A stretch of 23,178 nt of DNA, taken from NCBI GenBank assembly GCA_035527455.1, contig DATLAN010000357.1, positions 1-23,178 on the forward strand, read 5' to 3'. The stretch's first letter is position 1, and each line of letters begins with the position of its first letter. Made by a program: the position numbers and the translations under genes. This stretch comes from DATLAN01 sp035527455 (GTDB lineage: Bacteria; Planctomycetota; Planctomycetia; Pirellulales; Thermoguttaceae). The notes beneath the pieces are model-generated. The model was given only the letters and a program-made list of their open reading frames with translations. It searched no databases and had not been told where the DNA came from. Below, one piece after another: positions 15,863 to 23,120 of the stretch.

Positions 15863-16711
15863 ATGACCAAGCCGGCCCAGCACTGGAGACTCCGCACGCG
15901 GACGCTTTCGCCGGGCAAGATCCCGCTGCTGATGGGCATCATCAACGTCACGCCCGACAGCTTCTCCGACGGCGGACGTTTCCTCGATCCCCGCGCGGCG
16001 GTGCAGCAGGGGCTGAAACTGGCGGCCGAGGGGGCCGACCTGTTGGACGTCGGCGGCCAGAGCACGCGACCCGGTTCCGAGCCGGTGACCGCGGACGAAG
16101 AGCTTCGCCGCGTGATGCCCGTGATTGTTGCGTTGTGCGAGCAGACCTCGCTGCCGGTCTCCATCGACACGTCCAAAGCGGCCGTGGCGCGCGAGGCGTT
16201 GGCCGCCGGGGCCGAGGCGATCAACGACGTCACGGCCTTGAGCGGCGATCCCGAGCTGATCTACGCGGCGGCGGAAGGCGAGTGCGGCGTGTGCCTGATG
16301 CACATGCGCGGCACGCCGCGAACGATGCAGCAGGCCCCGGTCTACGAGGACGCGGTCGCCGAGGTCATCGAGTACCTCCGCCGTCGCCGCGACGCCTCGA
16401 TCGACGGCGGCATCGACCCGGCCCGGATTGCCGTCGATCCGGGCATCGGCTTCGGCAAGACGCTCGAACACAACCTGGCGCTTCTCTCCCACGCGTGGCG
16501 TTTGCACGAACTGGGCTGTCCGGTTCTGGTCGGCCATTCGCGGAAGCGCTTCATCGGCGAAGTGCTCGGCGACAGCCGGGCCGACCGGACCGCCGGCACG
16601 ATCGGAGTGGCCGTATCGCTGGCCCGGCAGGGCGTGCAGGTCCTTCGCGTCCACGACGTGGGGGCCGTTCGACAGGCGTTGCTGCTGTATCGGGCAGTGG
16701 GTAGTGGGTAG
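15863..16711 (+). CDS. folP: Dihydropteroate synthase
   Basis: 282 residues, the normal length. Motifs in order: GIINVTPDSFSDGG (25-38), DVGGQSTRPGSEP (62-74), SIDTSK (100-105), AINDV (119-123), HMRGTP (147-152), DPGIGFGKT and VGHSRKRF, ending with RVHDV. Known: it condenses p-aminobenzoate with 6-hydroxymethyl-7,8-dihydropterin diphosphate in folate synthesis, in the cytoplasm. The usual GGESTRPG reads GGQSTRPG here, a variant I believe also occurs elsewhere, so I infer a functional enzyme. The last codons and the stop (Ala-Val-Gly-Ser-Gly-TAG) lie in a short GGGTAGT tandem repeat, so the C-terminus is probably repeat-derived. Confidence 0.95.
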   Translation: MTKPAQHWRLRTRTLSPGKIPLLMGIINVTPDSFSDGGRFLDPRAAVQQGLKLAAEGADLLDVGGQSTRPGSEPVTADEELRRVMPVIVALCEQTSLPVSIDTSKAAVAREALAAGAEAINDVTALSGDPELIYAAAEGECGVCLMHMRGTPRTMQQAPVYEDAVAEVIEYLRRRRDASIDGGIDPARIAVDPGIGFGKTLEHNLALLSHAWRLHELGCPVLVGHSRKRFIGEVLGDSRADRTAGTIGVAVSLARQGVQVLRVHDVGAVRQALLLYRAVGSG

Positions 16712-16778
16712 TGGGGAGTGCCGCTTGCGGCTTCGCAGAGTAGGCCGTTAGTCATTCGTCATTCGTCATTCGTCATTA
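16701..16778. repeat. Short tandem repeats behind folP
   Basis: A run of imperfect GGGTAGT units (about 16701-16720), the 18-nt motif GCCGCTTGCGGCTTCGCA (16722-16739), and four 7-bp units GTCATTC/GTCATTA (16751-16778). The first run overlaps the end of the folP coding sequence. Confidence 0.8.
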
Positions 16779-16864
16779 GTAGCGGGCAGTGCCGGGGAGG
16801 GGCTGATTTGGCAGTGCGGCGCGACCGATGATCGCGGCTTTCTGAATCGCGTTCCCACGACATT

Positions 16865-16895
16865 GCGTAAGTGCTTTATAAACAAAGACTTACGC
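16865..16895. other. Bulged hairpin / dyad upstream of proA
   Basis: GCGTAAGT and ACTTACGC pair over 8 bp. After one bulged G, CTTT/AAAG adds 4 bp around an ATAAAC loop. It lies about 35 bp upstream of the proA -35 box. It could be a regulator site or a dispersed repeat; no T-run makes it a weak terminator for folP. Confidence 0.45.
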
Positions 16896-16930
16896 GTTCG
16901 CTGTCTCTCGACGCTCTGCACTTTTCTCCG

Positions 16931-16959
16931 TTGACTTGAAGGCCCATCTAAGGGATACT
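16931..16959 (+). promoter_or_regulatory. Candidate sigma70-type promoter of proA
   Basis: TTGACT (16931-16936), 17-bp spacer, GATACT (16954-16959). The leader to the ATG at 17045 would be about 79 nt. The -35 matches 5/6 and the -10 4/6. Confidence 0.5.
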
Positions 16960-17044
16960 TGCGAGGTGGCCTGCGGCAGCCGTTCTCATCCCGCCGCGAT
17001 CACCCCTGCTTGAAATCAGGACATCCGCCATCGGAGTCGCCGAT

Positions 17045-18304
17045 ATGGACGCTCTGCGGGAATACTGCCTCGACGTGGCCCGACGCGCCACCGCCGCCGC
17101 GACCCGGATGGCCGCCGTCTCCGGGGGCCAGAAGATCCAGTGGTTGCGACGCAGTGCACGGGTGTTGCGGGGCCGCGCCGAGACCCTGGTCGAGGCGAAT
17201 CGGCTGGACATCGCCGCCGCGCCCGATTTCGGACTGACCGAAGCCCAGATCGACCGCCTGCGGTTGACTCCCGACCGGATCGAGTCGATGGCCGTCGGTC
17301 TGGAGGAGGTTGCCGCATTGCCGGAGCCGATCGGCGAGGTGATCTGGTCCTCGATCCGGCCGAACGGCTTGGAGGTGCAGAAGGTCCGGGTGCCGCTGGG
17401 AGTGATCTTCTTCATCTACGAATCGCGGCCCAACGTCACCGCCGACGCCGCCGCGTTGTGTGTCAAGAGCGGCAACGCCGTGATCCTCCGCGGGGGCAAA
17501 GAGGCCGCGCACAGCAACACCGAAATCGCCGCGATCCTGTCCAAAACGGCCGCGGAGGCCGGGCTGCCCGCCGACGCCGTCCAACTGGTGGCCACCGCGG
17601 ATCGCGAGGCGGTGGGCCATTTCCTCCGCATGCCCGAGTACATCACCGTCACCATCCCGCGAGGCGGCGAGAGCTTGATCCGCCGGGTCAGCGAAGAGGC
17701 CCGGATGCCCGTGATCAAGCATTACGCCGGCAACTGCCACGTTTACCTCGACAAGTCGGCCGACGCCGAGATGGCCGAACAACTGGTCGTCAATTCGAAG
17801 TGCCAGCGGTTGGGCGTGTGCAACGCGGCCGAGTCGCTGGTCGTCCACGCCGCGGCGGCCGAGACCCTCCTGCCGCGGATCGGCAAGGCACTGGCCGAGC
17901 GCGAAATCGAGATCCGCGGCGACGAGCGGACCCGAAAGCTCTTACCCCAGGCCCTCGAGGCGACCGAAGAAGATTATGGTGCGGAGTACCTGGCGGCCGT
18001 GATCTCGGTGAAGGTGGTCGATTCGCTCGACGAGGCGATCGCGCACATCAACCGATACAGCTCGCGGCACACCGAGGCGATCGTCACCGGCGACCTGGAC
18101 GCCGCCCGGCAGTTCGCCACGCGGATCGATTCCTCGGCCGTGATGATCAACGCCAGCACGCGGTTCAACGACGGAGGGCAATTCGGCCTGGGGGCGGAGA
18201 TCGGCATCAGCACCGACAAGCTCCACGCCCGCGGCCCCTGCGGCATCAACGAACTGACCAGTTACAAATACGTCGTCTACGGCACCGGCCAAGTCCGAGG
18301 ATAG
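17045..18304 (+). CDS. proA: Gamma-glutamyl phosphate reductase
   Basis: 419 residues, the usual length. The aldehyde-dehydrogenase fold is clear: VRVPLGVIFFIYESRPNVTADAAALCVKSGNAVILRGGKEA (about 115-154) for cofactor and substrate binding. ITVTIPRGGESLI follows, then the catalytic Cys259 in LGVCNAAESLVVH, and NASTRFNDGGQFGLGAEIGISTDKLHARGP near the end. Known: it makes glutamate-5-semialdehyde from gamma-glutamyl phosphate with NADPH, the second step of proline synthesis, in the cytosol. GGAG lies 8 nt before the ATG, which supports this start. No proB is in the window. fliM follows 74 bp downstream on the same strand. Confidence 0.96.
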   Translation: MDALREYCLDVARRATAAATRMAAVSGGQKIQWLRRSARVLRGRAETLVEANRLDIAAAPDFGLTEAQIDRLRLTPDRIESMAVGLEEVAALPEPIGEVIWSSIRPNGLEVQKVRVPLGVIFFIYESRPNVTADAAALCVKSGNAVILRGGKEAAHSNTEIAAILSKTAAEAGLPADAVQLVATADREAVGHFLRMPEYITVTIPRGGESLIRRVSEEARMPVIKHYAGNCHVYLDKSADAEMAEQLVVNSKCQRLGVCNAAESLVVHAAAAETLLPRIGKALAEREIEIRGDERTRKLLPQALEATEEDYGAEYLAAVISVKVVDSLDEAIAHINRYSSRHTEAIVTGDLDAARQFATRIDSSAVMINASTRFNDGGQFGLGAEIGISTDKLHARGPCGINELTSYKYVVYGTGQVRG

Positions 18305-18320
18305 CCGCACACGAAAACCA

Positions 18321-18338
18321 GCCGCTTGCGGCTTCGCA
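18321..18338. repeat. 18-nt dispersed motif, second copy
   Basis: GCCGCTTGCGGCTTCGCA is identical to 16722-16739 and contains the hairpin GCCGC-TT-GCGGC. It lies between proA and fliM. Confidence 0.6.
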
Positions 18339-18378
18339 ACAAGAAACAAAAGGGCTTCCCCAACCGAAGGACCGATCG

Positions 18379-19425
18379 ATGGGTGGAGACGTACTGAGCC
18401 AATCGGAAGTGGAAAACCTCCTCAGCGCGATGGCCGCCGGCGGCGAGCAGGCAGCCGCCGTTGTAACCCCGCCGGCCGCCAACGAAACCGGCTCCGGCGG
18501 CTTCGTCCCGCCGAAACCCCGCGAGAAAATCACCCCCTACGACTTCAAACGCCCCGAACGCGTCGGCAAGGAACAGATGCGGGCGCTGCAGACGTTGCAC
18601 GAGGGGTTCGGGCGCAACTTCGGAGCGGCATTGTCGGCCTTGCTGCGGAGCATCGTCGAGGTGAAGCTGACCAGCGTCGACCAGTTGACGTACAGCGAGT
18701 TCGTCTTCAGCCTGGAAAACCCCACCTGTTTCAACCTGCTGAAGGCCGAGCCGCTGGAGGGCAACCTGATCCTCGACATCAACCCGTCGATCCTCTACCC
18801 GATCATCGACCGCCTCTTGGGCGGCGGCCGCGAAGGCGGCCCGCTGGCACGCCGCCCGCTGACGGAAATCGAGTTGAGGCTGGTCTCGCGGATCACCGGG
18901 CTGTTCCTCGACGAGTTGCACCACGCCTGGGAGAACGTGCTCGATCTACAGCTCAAGGTGGTCCAAGTGGAGAGCAATCCGCAGTTGGTCCAGATCGTCC
19001 CGCCGAACGAGGTGGTGGTGCTGATCAGTTTCGAGTTGACCATCGGCGAGATCCGCGGGATGATCAATCTCTGTATCCCCTACAACTCGATCGAACGGAT
19101 CGGCGGCAAGCTGACGGCCAACACCTGGTCGGCCTACGGCCGGAAGCAGTGTACGCCGGAGAGCATCCGGCAGATCGGCGAGACGCTCTGCACTTCGCTG
19201 GTCGAGCTGAAGGTCCGTTTGGCCCAAACGCGGATCAACGCGGGCGACCTGGTCGGCCTGCGCGTGGGCGACATCATCACCACGGAGAAAGACGTCCGCA
19301 GCCCACTGGTCGTGTTCATCGAAGACATCCCCAAGTTCTTCGGCGGTCCCGGCGCCCACAAGGGCCACAAGGCGATCCTCATCGGCGAGACGATCGAGAA
19401 CCCGAACCACGCCGTAGGGCAATAA
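18379..19425 (+). CDS. fliM: Flagellar motor switch protein FliM
   Basis: 348 residues. The N-terminus LSQSEVENLLSAM is the conserved CheY-binding segment. A flexible Pro/Gly linker leads to YDFKRPERVGKEQMRALQTLHEGFGRNFGAALSALLR, the FliM middle domain. The C-terminal SpoA-like domain (about 260-330) includes VELKVRLAQTRINAGDLVGLRVGDIITTE. Known: FliM is in the cytoplasmic C-ring that sets flagellar rotation direction and torque, with FliG and FliN. GAAGGA lies 7 nt before the ATG. The open frame runs far upstream through proA in another frame, but that part is a shadow. No other flagellar gene is nearby, so it stands alone here. Confidence 0.95.
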   Translation: MGGDVLSQSEVENLLSAMAAGGEQAAAVVTPPAANETGSGGFVPPKPREKITPYDFKRPERVGKEQMRALQTLHEGFGRNFGAALSALLRSIVEVKLTSVDQLTYSEFVFSLENPTCFNLLKAEPLEGNLILDINPSILYPIIDRLLGGGREGGPLARRPLTEIELRLVSRITGLFLDELHHAWENVLDLQLKVVQVESNPQLVQIVPPNEVVVLISFELTIGEIRGMINLCIPYNSIERIGGKLTANTWSAYGRKQCTPESIRQIGETLCTSLVELKVRLAQTRINAGDLVGLRVGDIITTEKDVRSPLVVFIEDIPKFFGGPGAHKGHKAILIGETIENPNHAVGQ

Positions 19426-19455
19426 CACCAACCAGCACCCGCCCCGACATAAAGC

Positions 19456-19472
19456 CGCGACCGTCGGTCGCG
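19456..19472. terminator. Hairpin between convergent fliM and aldo/keto reductase genes
   Basis: CGCGACC and GGTCGCG form a perfect 7-bp stem with a GTC loop. It lies in the 62-bp gap between the two convergent stops. No proper T-run follows on the plus strand, and only CTTTAT on the minus, so it is at best a weak bidirectional terminator. Confidence 0.4.
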
Positions 19473-19487
19473 TCAACCATAACGACG

Positions 19488-20354
19488 CTACCCCGATGCC
19501 TCCTTGATCAACGCCAGCGTCTCGTCGATCTGCTTCACGTCGGAGAATCCGATCGTGAAGGCGTCGACGCAGCCCAGGCCCAGCACGTACTTGAGCGACT
19601 CGAGCCGCTGCTCGCGGGACTCGAGGCCGTTCTCGCCGTAGATCTTCATGCCGATCACGCCGCGGCCCTTCTGGTGCATCTTCTTCAGCAGCGGCGCAAC
19701 CTCCTCCGGCTTGCCGTCCATCATGCGGCCGAACGGATTGATGCGGGCGAGCTGAATATCGATCCAATCGACGTCGATCGAAGCGACCACCGGGGGCAGT
19801 CCGTGGCAGGAAATGCCCACCGCGCGGACTTGCCCCTTCTGCTTGGCCTCGCTCAACACGTCCATCACCGGCCGCATGTCGGTCGGCCAGGTCTCGGTGC
19901 TCATGCAGTGCATCAGCAGCGAGTCGATGTAGTCGGTCTGCAACTCCCGGCGGAACCGCTCGATGTCGGCCTTGGCCACCTCGGGGTGTTTCGCCCGGGT
20001 CTTGCTCTGGATGAATAGTTCCTCGCGGGGCAGCTCCTCCAACGCGAAGCGGACGAACATGTGCATCATGTAGGCGTCGGCCGTGTCGATGTAGCGGATG
20101 CCGCGGTCGTAGGCCTCTCGGGCGAGCTTGGTGAAGCCGTTCTGGCCGAGGTCGCGTTGTTCGCGGCCGCCGCGGGTGCCCGTGCCGATCCCCAGCACGG
20201 TCGCTTTGATGCCGCTTCGGCCCAGCGTGACCAGATCCGTGCCACTGGTGGGTTGGTTGACGACCTCGGCGGCCGAGCCGAACCGCGGGGCCAATAAGGC
20301 CAACCCGGCGGCGGCCGACCCGGCGAGAAACTCACGACGCGTGACGACTGACAT
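19488..20354 (-). CDS. Tat-exported aldo/keto reductase
   Basis: 288 residues. A Tat signal (TRREFLAGSAAAGLALLAP, residues 5-23) precedes an AKR barrel. The catalytic tetrad is visible: Asp90 and Tyr95 in YIDTADAYM, Lys118 in IQSKT, His149 in LLMHC. Known: such enzymes reduce carbonyls with NAD(P)H. Export of a folded cofactor enzyme fits the Tat route, and planctomycetes commonly carry Tat-signal AKRs. The substrate is unknown. The open frame extends to 20570 through repeat D. The ATG at 20354 is chosen because AGGGAG lies 6 nt before it and the Tat motif follows directly. It is divergent from the TIM-barrel gene. Confidence 0.9.
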   Translation of the reverse strand: MSVVTRREFLAGSAAAGLALLAPRFGSAAEVVNQPTSGTDLVTLGRSGIKATVLGIGTGTRGGREQRDLGQNGFTKLAREAYDRGIRYIDTADAYMMHMFVRFALEELPREELFIQSKTRAKHPEVAKADIERFRRELQTDYIDSLLMHCMSTETWPTDMRPVMDVLSEAKQKGQVRAVGISCHGLPPVVASIDVDWIDIQLARINPFGRMMDGKPEEVAPLLKKMHQKGRGVIGMKIYGENGLESREQRLESLKYVLGLGCVDAFTIGFSDVKQIDETLALIKEASG

Positions 20355-20439
20355 GGCAGACTCCCTGTTATGCTGGGTTTCTGGTGGAGGTTTCTCTGGG
20401 TTCTCTGTTCTTCTCTTGCAGACGCTTGAGGTACGCCCG

Positions 20440-20469
20440 ATTATAAACAATCCGGGCGAAAAGGGCCAA
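20440..20469 (-). promoter_or_regulatory. Candidate sigma70-type promoter of the aldo/keto reductase gene
   Basis: On the minus strand TTGGCC (20469-20464), 18 bp, then a perfect TATAAT (20445-20440). The leader would be about 79 nt. Repeat D begins at the next base, 20470. Confidence 0.55.
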
Positions 20470-20641
20470 CTAGCACCAAACGGTTTTTCGGCGGATCGGT
20501 ATTGAGTCCGGGATGTCACGGTGGGTGGCACGCCCTGAGGAACGAAGGGCGTGTTTTCCCGACGTACCACGCCCTTCGTTCCTCAGGGCGTGCCACCCCA
20601 GAGTATACCGCAACGAGATGTCAAAAACCGTTTGGTGCCAG
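20470..20641. repeat. MITE-like element D with 31-bp-arm hairpin core
   Basis: 172 bp. Terminal repeats (20470-20488 and 20623-20641) match 18 of 19. Arms 20523-20553 and 20568-20598 are identical to the other copies. Loop TTTTCCCGACGTAC. The flanks align with element C in the same orientation, yet the loop matches C only when reverse-complemented (13 of 14). Confidence 0.9.
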
Positions 20642-20645
20642 GTCC

Positions 20646-20692
20646 CCGAAATCCCGGGCCCCCTGGAATTTCGGCCCCCAAGCGACTACAAT
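20646..20692 (+). promoter_or_regulatory. Candidate promoter and operator-like dyad of the TIM-barrel gene
   Basis: TACAAT (20687-20692) is a good -10 box; the -35 region (about 20664-20669, TGGAAT) is poor. A perfect 7-bp inverted repeat, CCGAAAT (20646-20652) and ATTTCGG (20668-20674), overlaps the -35 position, as a regulator site would. The leader would be about 33 nt. Confidence 0.4.
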
Positions 20693-20731
20693 CGTGCTCG
20701 ACAGCCGCTTGCGACCCTGGGGAGGATTGCC

Positions 20732-21871
20732 ATGAAACGTCCGTCCGAGAAACGGCAGCCGAGCATCAAGCGCCGGGACCTGCTGCTGGCGGCTGCCGGC
20801 GGATTGTCCGCTTCCCTGTTGAGCACGCCGGCACGCCTGTTCGGCGCGGCGCCCGACGCGAAAACCGGCTTGGGGATCGTCATCTACTGTTGCGGCCTTC
20901 GCCAAAAGGCCCTGCGGGCCGACGGTCGAGAGAACCCGTTGGCCGATCCGCTGGATTTCCTGGAGCACTGCCGTCGTCTGGGGGCCGGCGGAATCCAAAC
21001 GCCGCTGGGCGCCCGCGACGAGGCTTACGCCGTGGAACTCCGCCGCCGGGCGGAAACCTGCGGAATGTTCATCGAGGCAGTCGCCGCCCTGCCGCACGAC
21101 CAGGCCGGCCCCAATAACCAAGGCAGCCCCCGCGACCAAGGAAGCATGGAACGGTTCGAGCGGGAAGTCCTCACCGCGAAACAGGCCGGCGCGAAGTCGA
21201 TCCGCGTGGTGATGATCCCCGGCAGACGCTACGAGAACTACGACTCGGCCGAGCAATTCCGCCAGGCCGCCGAGCGCGGGCTCGAAGCGCTCCGACTGGC
21301 CGAGCCGATCGCCGCGCGGCATCGCGTCCGCCTGGCCGTCGAGAACCACAAGGACCACCGTGCCGAAGAAAAACTCGACGTGCTTAAGAAGATCGACAGC
21401 GAGTACGTTGGGATGTGCGTCGATACGGGCAACAGCATCGCCCTGCTCGAAGATCCCCTGGAAACCGCCCGGGCTTTCGCCCCTTGGGCGTTCGCCGTGC
21501 ATTTGAAGGACGCGGGCGTGCGCGAGTACGAAGACGGTTTTCTGTTGGGCGACGTGCCGCTGGGCGAGGGGGTGCTCGACCTGCCCGAGATCGTCCGCAT
21601 CCTTCGCGAGGCCAAGCCCGACCTGCCCTTCAGCCTGGAACTGATCACCCGCGATCCGTTGCAGGTCCCCTGCCTGACCGAGGAGTATTGGGCGACGTTT
21701 GCCGACGTGCCCGGGCGCGATCTGGCCCGGACGCTGAGAACGATCCGCCGGGGCGCTTCGCCGGAGCCGTTGCCGCGGGTGAGCGGACTGTCGCTGGAGG
21801 CGCAGGTCGAACGGGAAGACGAGAACATCCGGAAATCCCTCGTTTACGCGCGGGATCGATTGAAGTTGTAA
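20732..21871 (+). CDS. Tat-exported xylose-isomerase-like TIM-barrel protein (sugar phosphate isomerase/epimerase family)
   Basis: 379 residues. A Tat-type signal (KRRDLLLAAAGGLSASLLSTPARLFGA, about 13-39) is followed by an AP-endonuclease-2-type TIM barrel. Probable metal ligands are Glu204 (LAVENHKD), Asp231 (CVDTGNS), His257 (AVHLKDAG) and Glu303 (SLELI). Known: the family includes sugar and inositol isomerases and epimerases using a divalent metal. Inferred: periplasmic sugar metabolism; the substrate is unknown. GGAGG lies 6 nt before the ATG at 20732, so longer starts reaching into repeat D are rejected. It is divergent from the AKR, and the SGNH gene follows 34 bp downstream. Confidence 0.87.
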   Translation: MKRPSEKRQPSIKRRDLLLAAAGGLSASLLSTPARLFGAAPDAKTGLGIVIYCCGLRQKALRADGRENPLADPLDFLEHCRRLGAGGIQTPLGARDEAYAVELRRRAETCGMFIEAVAALPHDQAGPNNQGSPRDQGSMERFEREVLTAKQAGAKSIRVVMIPGRRYENYDSAEQFRQAAERGLEALRLAEPIAARHRVRLAVENHKDHRAEEKLDVLKKIDSEYVGMCVDTGNSIALLEDPLETARAFAPWAFAVHLKDAGVREYEDGFLLGDVPLGEGVLDLPEIVRILREAKPDLPFSLELITRDPLQVPCLTEEYWATFADVPGRDLARTLRTIRRGASPEPLPRVSGLSLEAQVEREDENIRKSLVYARDRLKL

Positions 21872-21905
21872 GGGGCGACCGGGGCCGCTTCGAAAGGAGT
21901 CGACG

Positions 21906-23120
21906 ATGGCAGAGCAATGCGGCACGGCACCAGGACGCGCTTCGCGCGGTCCGCGGGCCTATCGGCTGATCCTGTTGATCCCCGGGACCGCGGTCCTGCT
22001 CTTCGGCCTGCTGGCGGATTTCATCCGTCTGGAAGGTGGGAAAATGCGGGCCCAGAACGACCGGGTAATCCTTCTGGTTGCGGGCTTCATGCTGTTGATT
22101 GCCGGTTTCTGCTTTCACAAGCTGGCATCCGTTTCCGCCAGGCGACGGATCAGCCTGGTCATCGTGGCCTTCAGCGCCATGTTGTTGACGCTGTCGGTCG
22201 TCGAGATCGTCTACCGGTGCTGGGATCCGCACGGAATGGTCTATTATACGGAAACCGCGCGCTATTTCAGACTCATGCAGAAGGACGAGGATTTCGCCTA
22301 TATCCACCAGCCGGGATTGCAGGACACCTTTCAAGGCGTCGCCGTGGACATCAACAGCGAAGGATTGCGTTGGCCCGAGTTCCATGAGAAGGCGAAGGGC
22401 ACAAAACGCCTGCTGGTCCTGGGGGACTCCGTGGTTTTCGGATGGGGCGTCGAGCCGGATCGGATCTTTCCGGCCGTTCTCCAGGAGATGCTCCGCCGGC
22501 AAGGCTCCCACTGGGAGGTCGTCGTCGCAGGGGTCGGCTCGTGGAATACGCGCACCGAGTTCGAGTGGCTCAAGAAGCGAGGGCTCGGCTACGAGCCGGA
22601 TATGCTGCTTCTGTATATCGACGGAAACGACGTCATTCCGCGGCCGGGAGGAAGGACCCAAGTCAGCAAGGAGTTGTTGTTTTCCGGACCGTTGGCCCCG
22701 CAGGAACAGGGCTTCCCGGCCGCTTTGTGGCAGAGGGCGACCGACTATTCCGCCGTCCTGCGGTATCTGCAGCACCTCAGGCGGAGAAACGAAAGGAAGG
22801 ACGAGATCGAGACGCTCTGCCGTGCCGACGCGCCCCAGTGGAAAGACATGGAAGCGGCCTTGCGCGGTCTGGCCGAACTCTGCCGCGAGCGAGGAATCGT
22901 GCTGGTCGCCGTGAGTCTTTCCAGCATGTCGGATTCTCTGGTCCAACGCTGCGGGGAGTGCCTGGCGGCCACGGGAACCCCCTACACGATCCTGAAACCG
23001 GAGATTCTCGACCACCGCAATTCGTGCATCGACGCGCATCCCGACGCCATCGGCCACCGGATGATGGCCGAGGAAATCTGGAGCCTGATCGAGCCTTTGT
23101 TTACTTCAGAAAACCAGTAG
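21906..23120 (+). CDS. Membrane-anchored SGNH/GDSL hydrolase
   Basis: 404 residues. Three hydrophobic segments (about 20-38, 53-71 and 82-103) anchor an SGNH domain at about 165-400. The catalytic blocks are visible: GDS with Ser175 in VLGDSVVFGWG, the block II glycine in GVGSWNT, Asn241 in YIDGND, and Asp376/His378 in DAHPDAIGH. Known: SGNH enzymes are esterases, lipases or acyl-transferring enzymes, and membrane-anchored ones often act on polysaccharide acetyl groups. Inferred: an envelope esterase with the domain on one side of the membrane; the substrate is unknown. AAAGGAG lies 6 nt before the ATG. Likely co-transcribed with the preceding TIM-barrel gene. Confidence 0.88.
   Translation: MAEQCGTAPGRASRGPRAYRLILLIPGTAVLLFGLLADFIRLEGGKMRAQNDRVILLVAGFMLLIAGFCFHKLASVSARRRISLVIVAFSAMLLTLSVVEIVYRCWDPHGMVYYTETARYFRLMQKDEDFAYIHQPGLQDTFQGVAVDINSEGLRWPEFHEKAKGTKRLLVLGDSVVFGWGVEPDRIFPAVLQEMLRRQGSHWEVVVAGVGSWNTRTEFEWLKKRGLGYEPDMLLLYIDGNDVIPRPGGRTQVSKELLFSGPLAPQEQGFPAALWQRATDYSAVLRYLQHLRRRNERKDEIETLCRADAPQWKDMEAALRGLAELCRERGIVLVAVSLSSMSDSLVQRCGECLAATGTPYTILKPEILDHRNSCIDAHPDAIGHRMMAEEIWSLIEPLFTSENQ

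Larger units (their letters stand above)
16712..17044. other. Intergenic region between folP and proA
   Basis: This 333-bp region contains the short repeats just behind folP, a long hairpin at 16865-16895, and a candidate proA promoter at 16931-16959. No coding frame is credible. Confidence 0.6.
20355..20731. other. Divergent promoter region split by repeat D
   Basis: A 377-bp gap between two divergent Tat-signal genes. It holds the minus-strand promoter, the 172-bp element D and the plus-strand promoter with an overlapping dyad. No coding frame is credible. Confidence 0.6.

Noticed and set aside
17140..18378. Upstream extension of the fliM frame through proA
   Set aside because: Low-complexity Arg/Gly-rich translation. 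proA occupies this stretch with catalytic motifs, and fliM has its own Shine-Dalgarno at 18379.
4658..20598. Small proteins beginning GWHALRNEGR or VRRENTPFVPQGVPP within the repeats
   Set aside because: They are translations of the hairpin arms themselves, so spurious.
4658..20641. CRISPR array
   Set aside because: Repeats are kilobases apart and internally palindromic, with no spacers in series and no cas genes.
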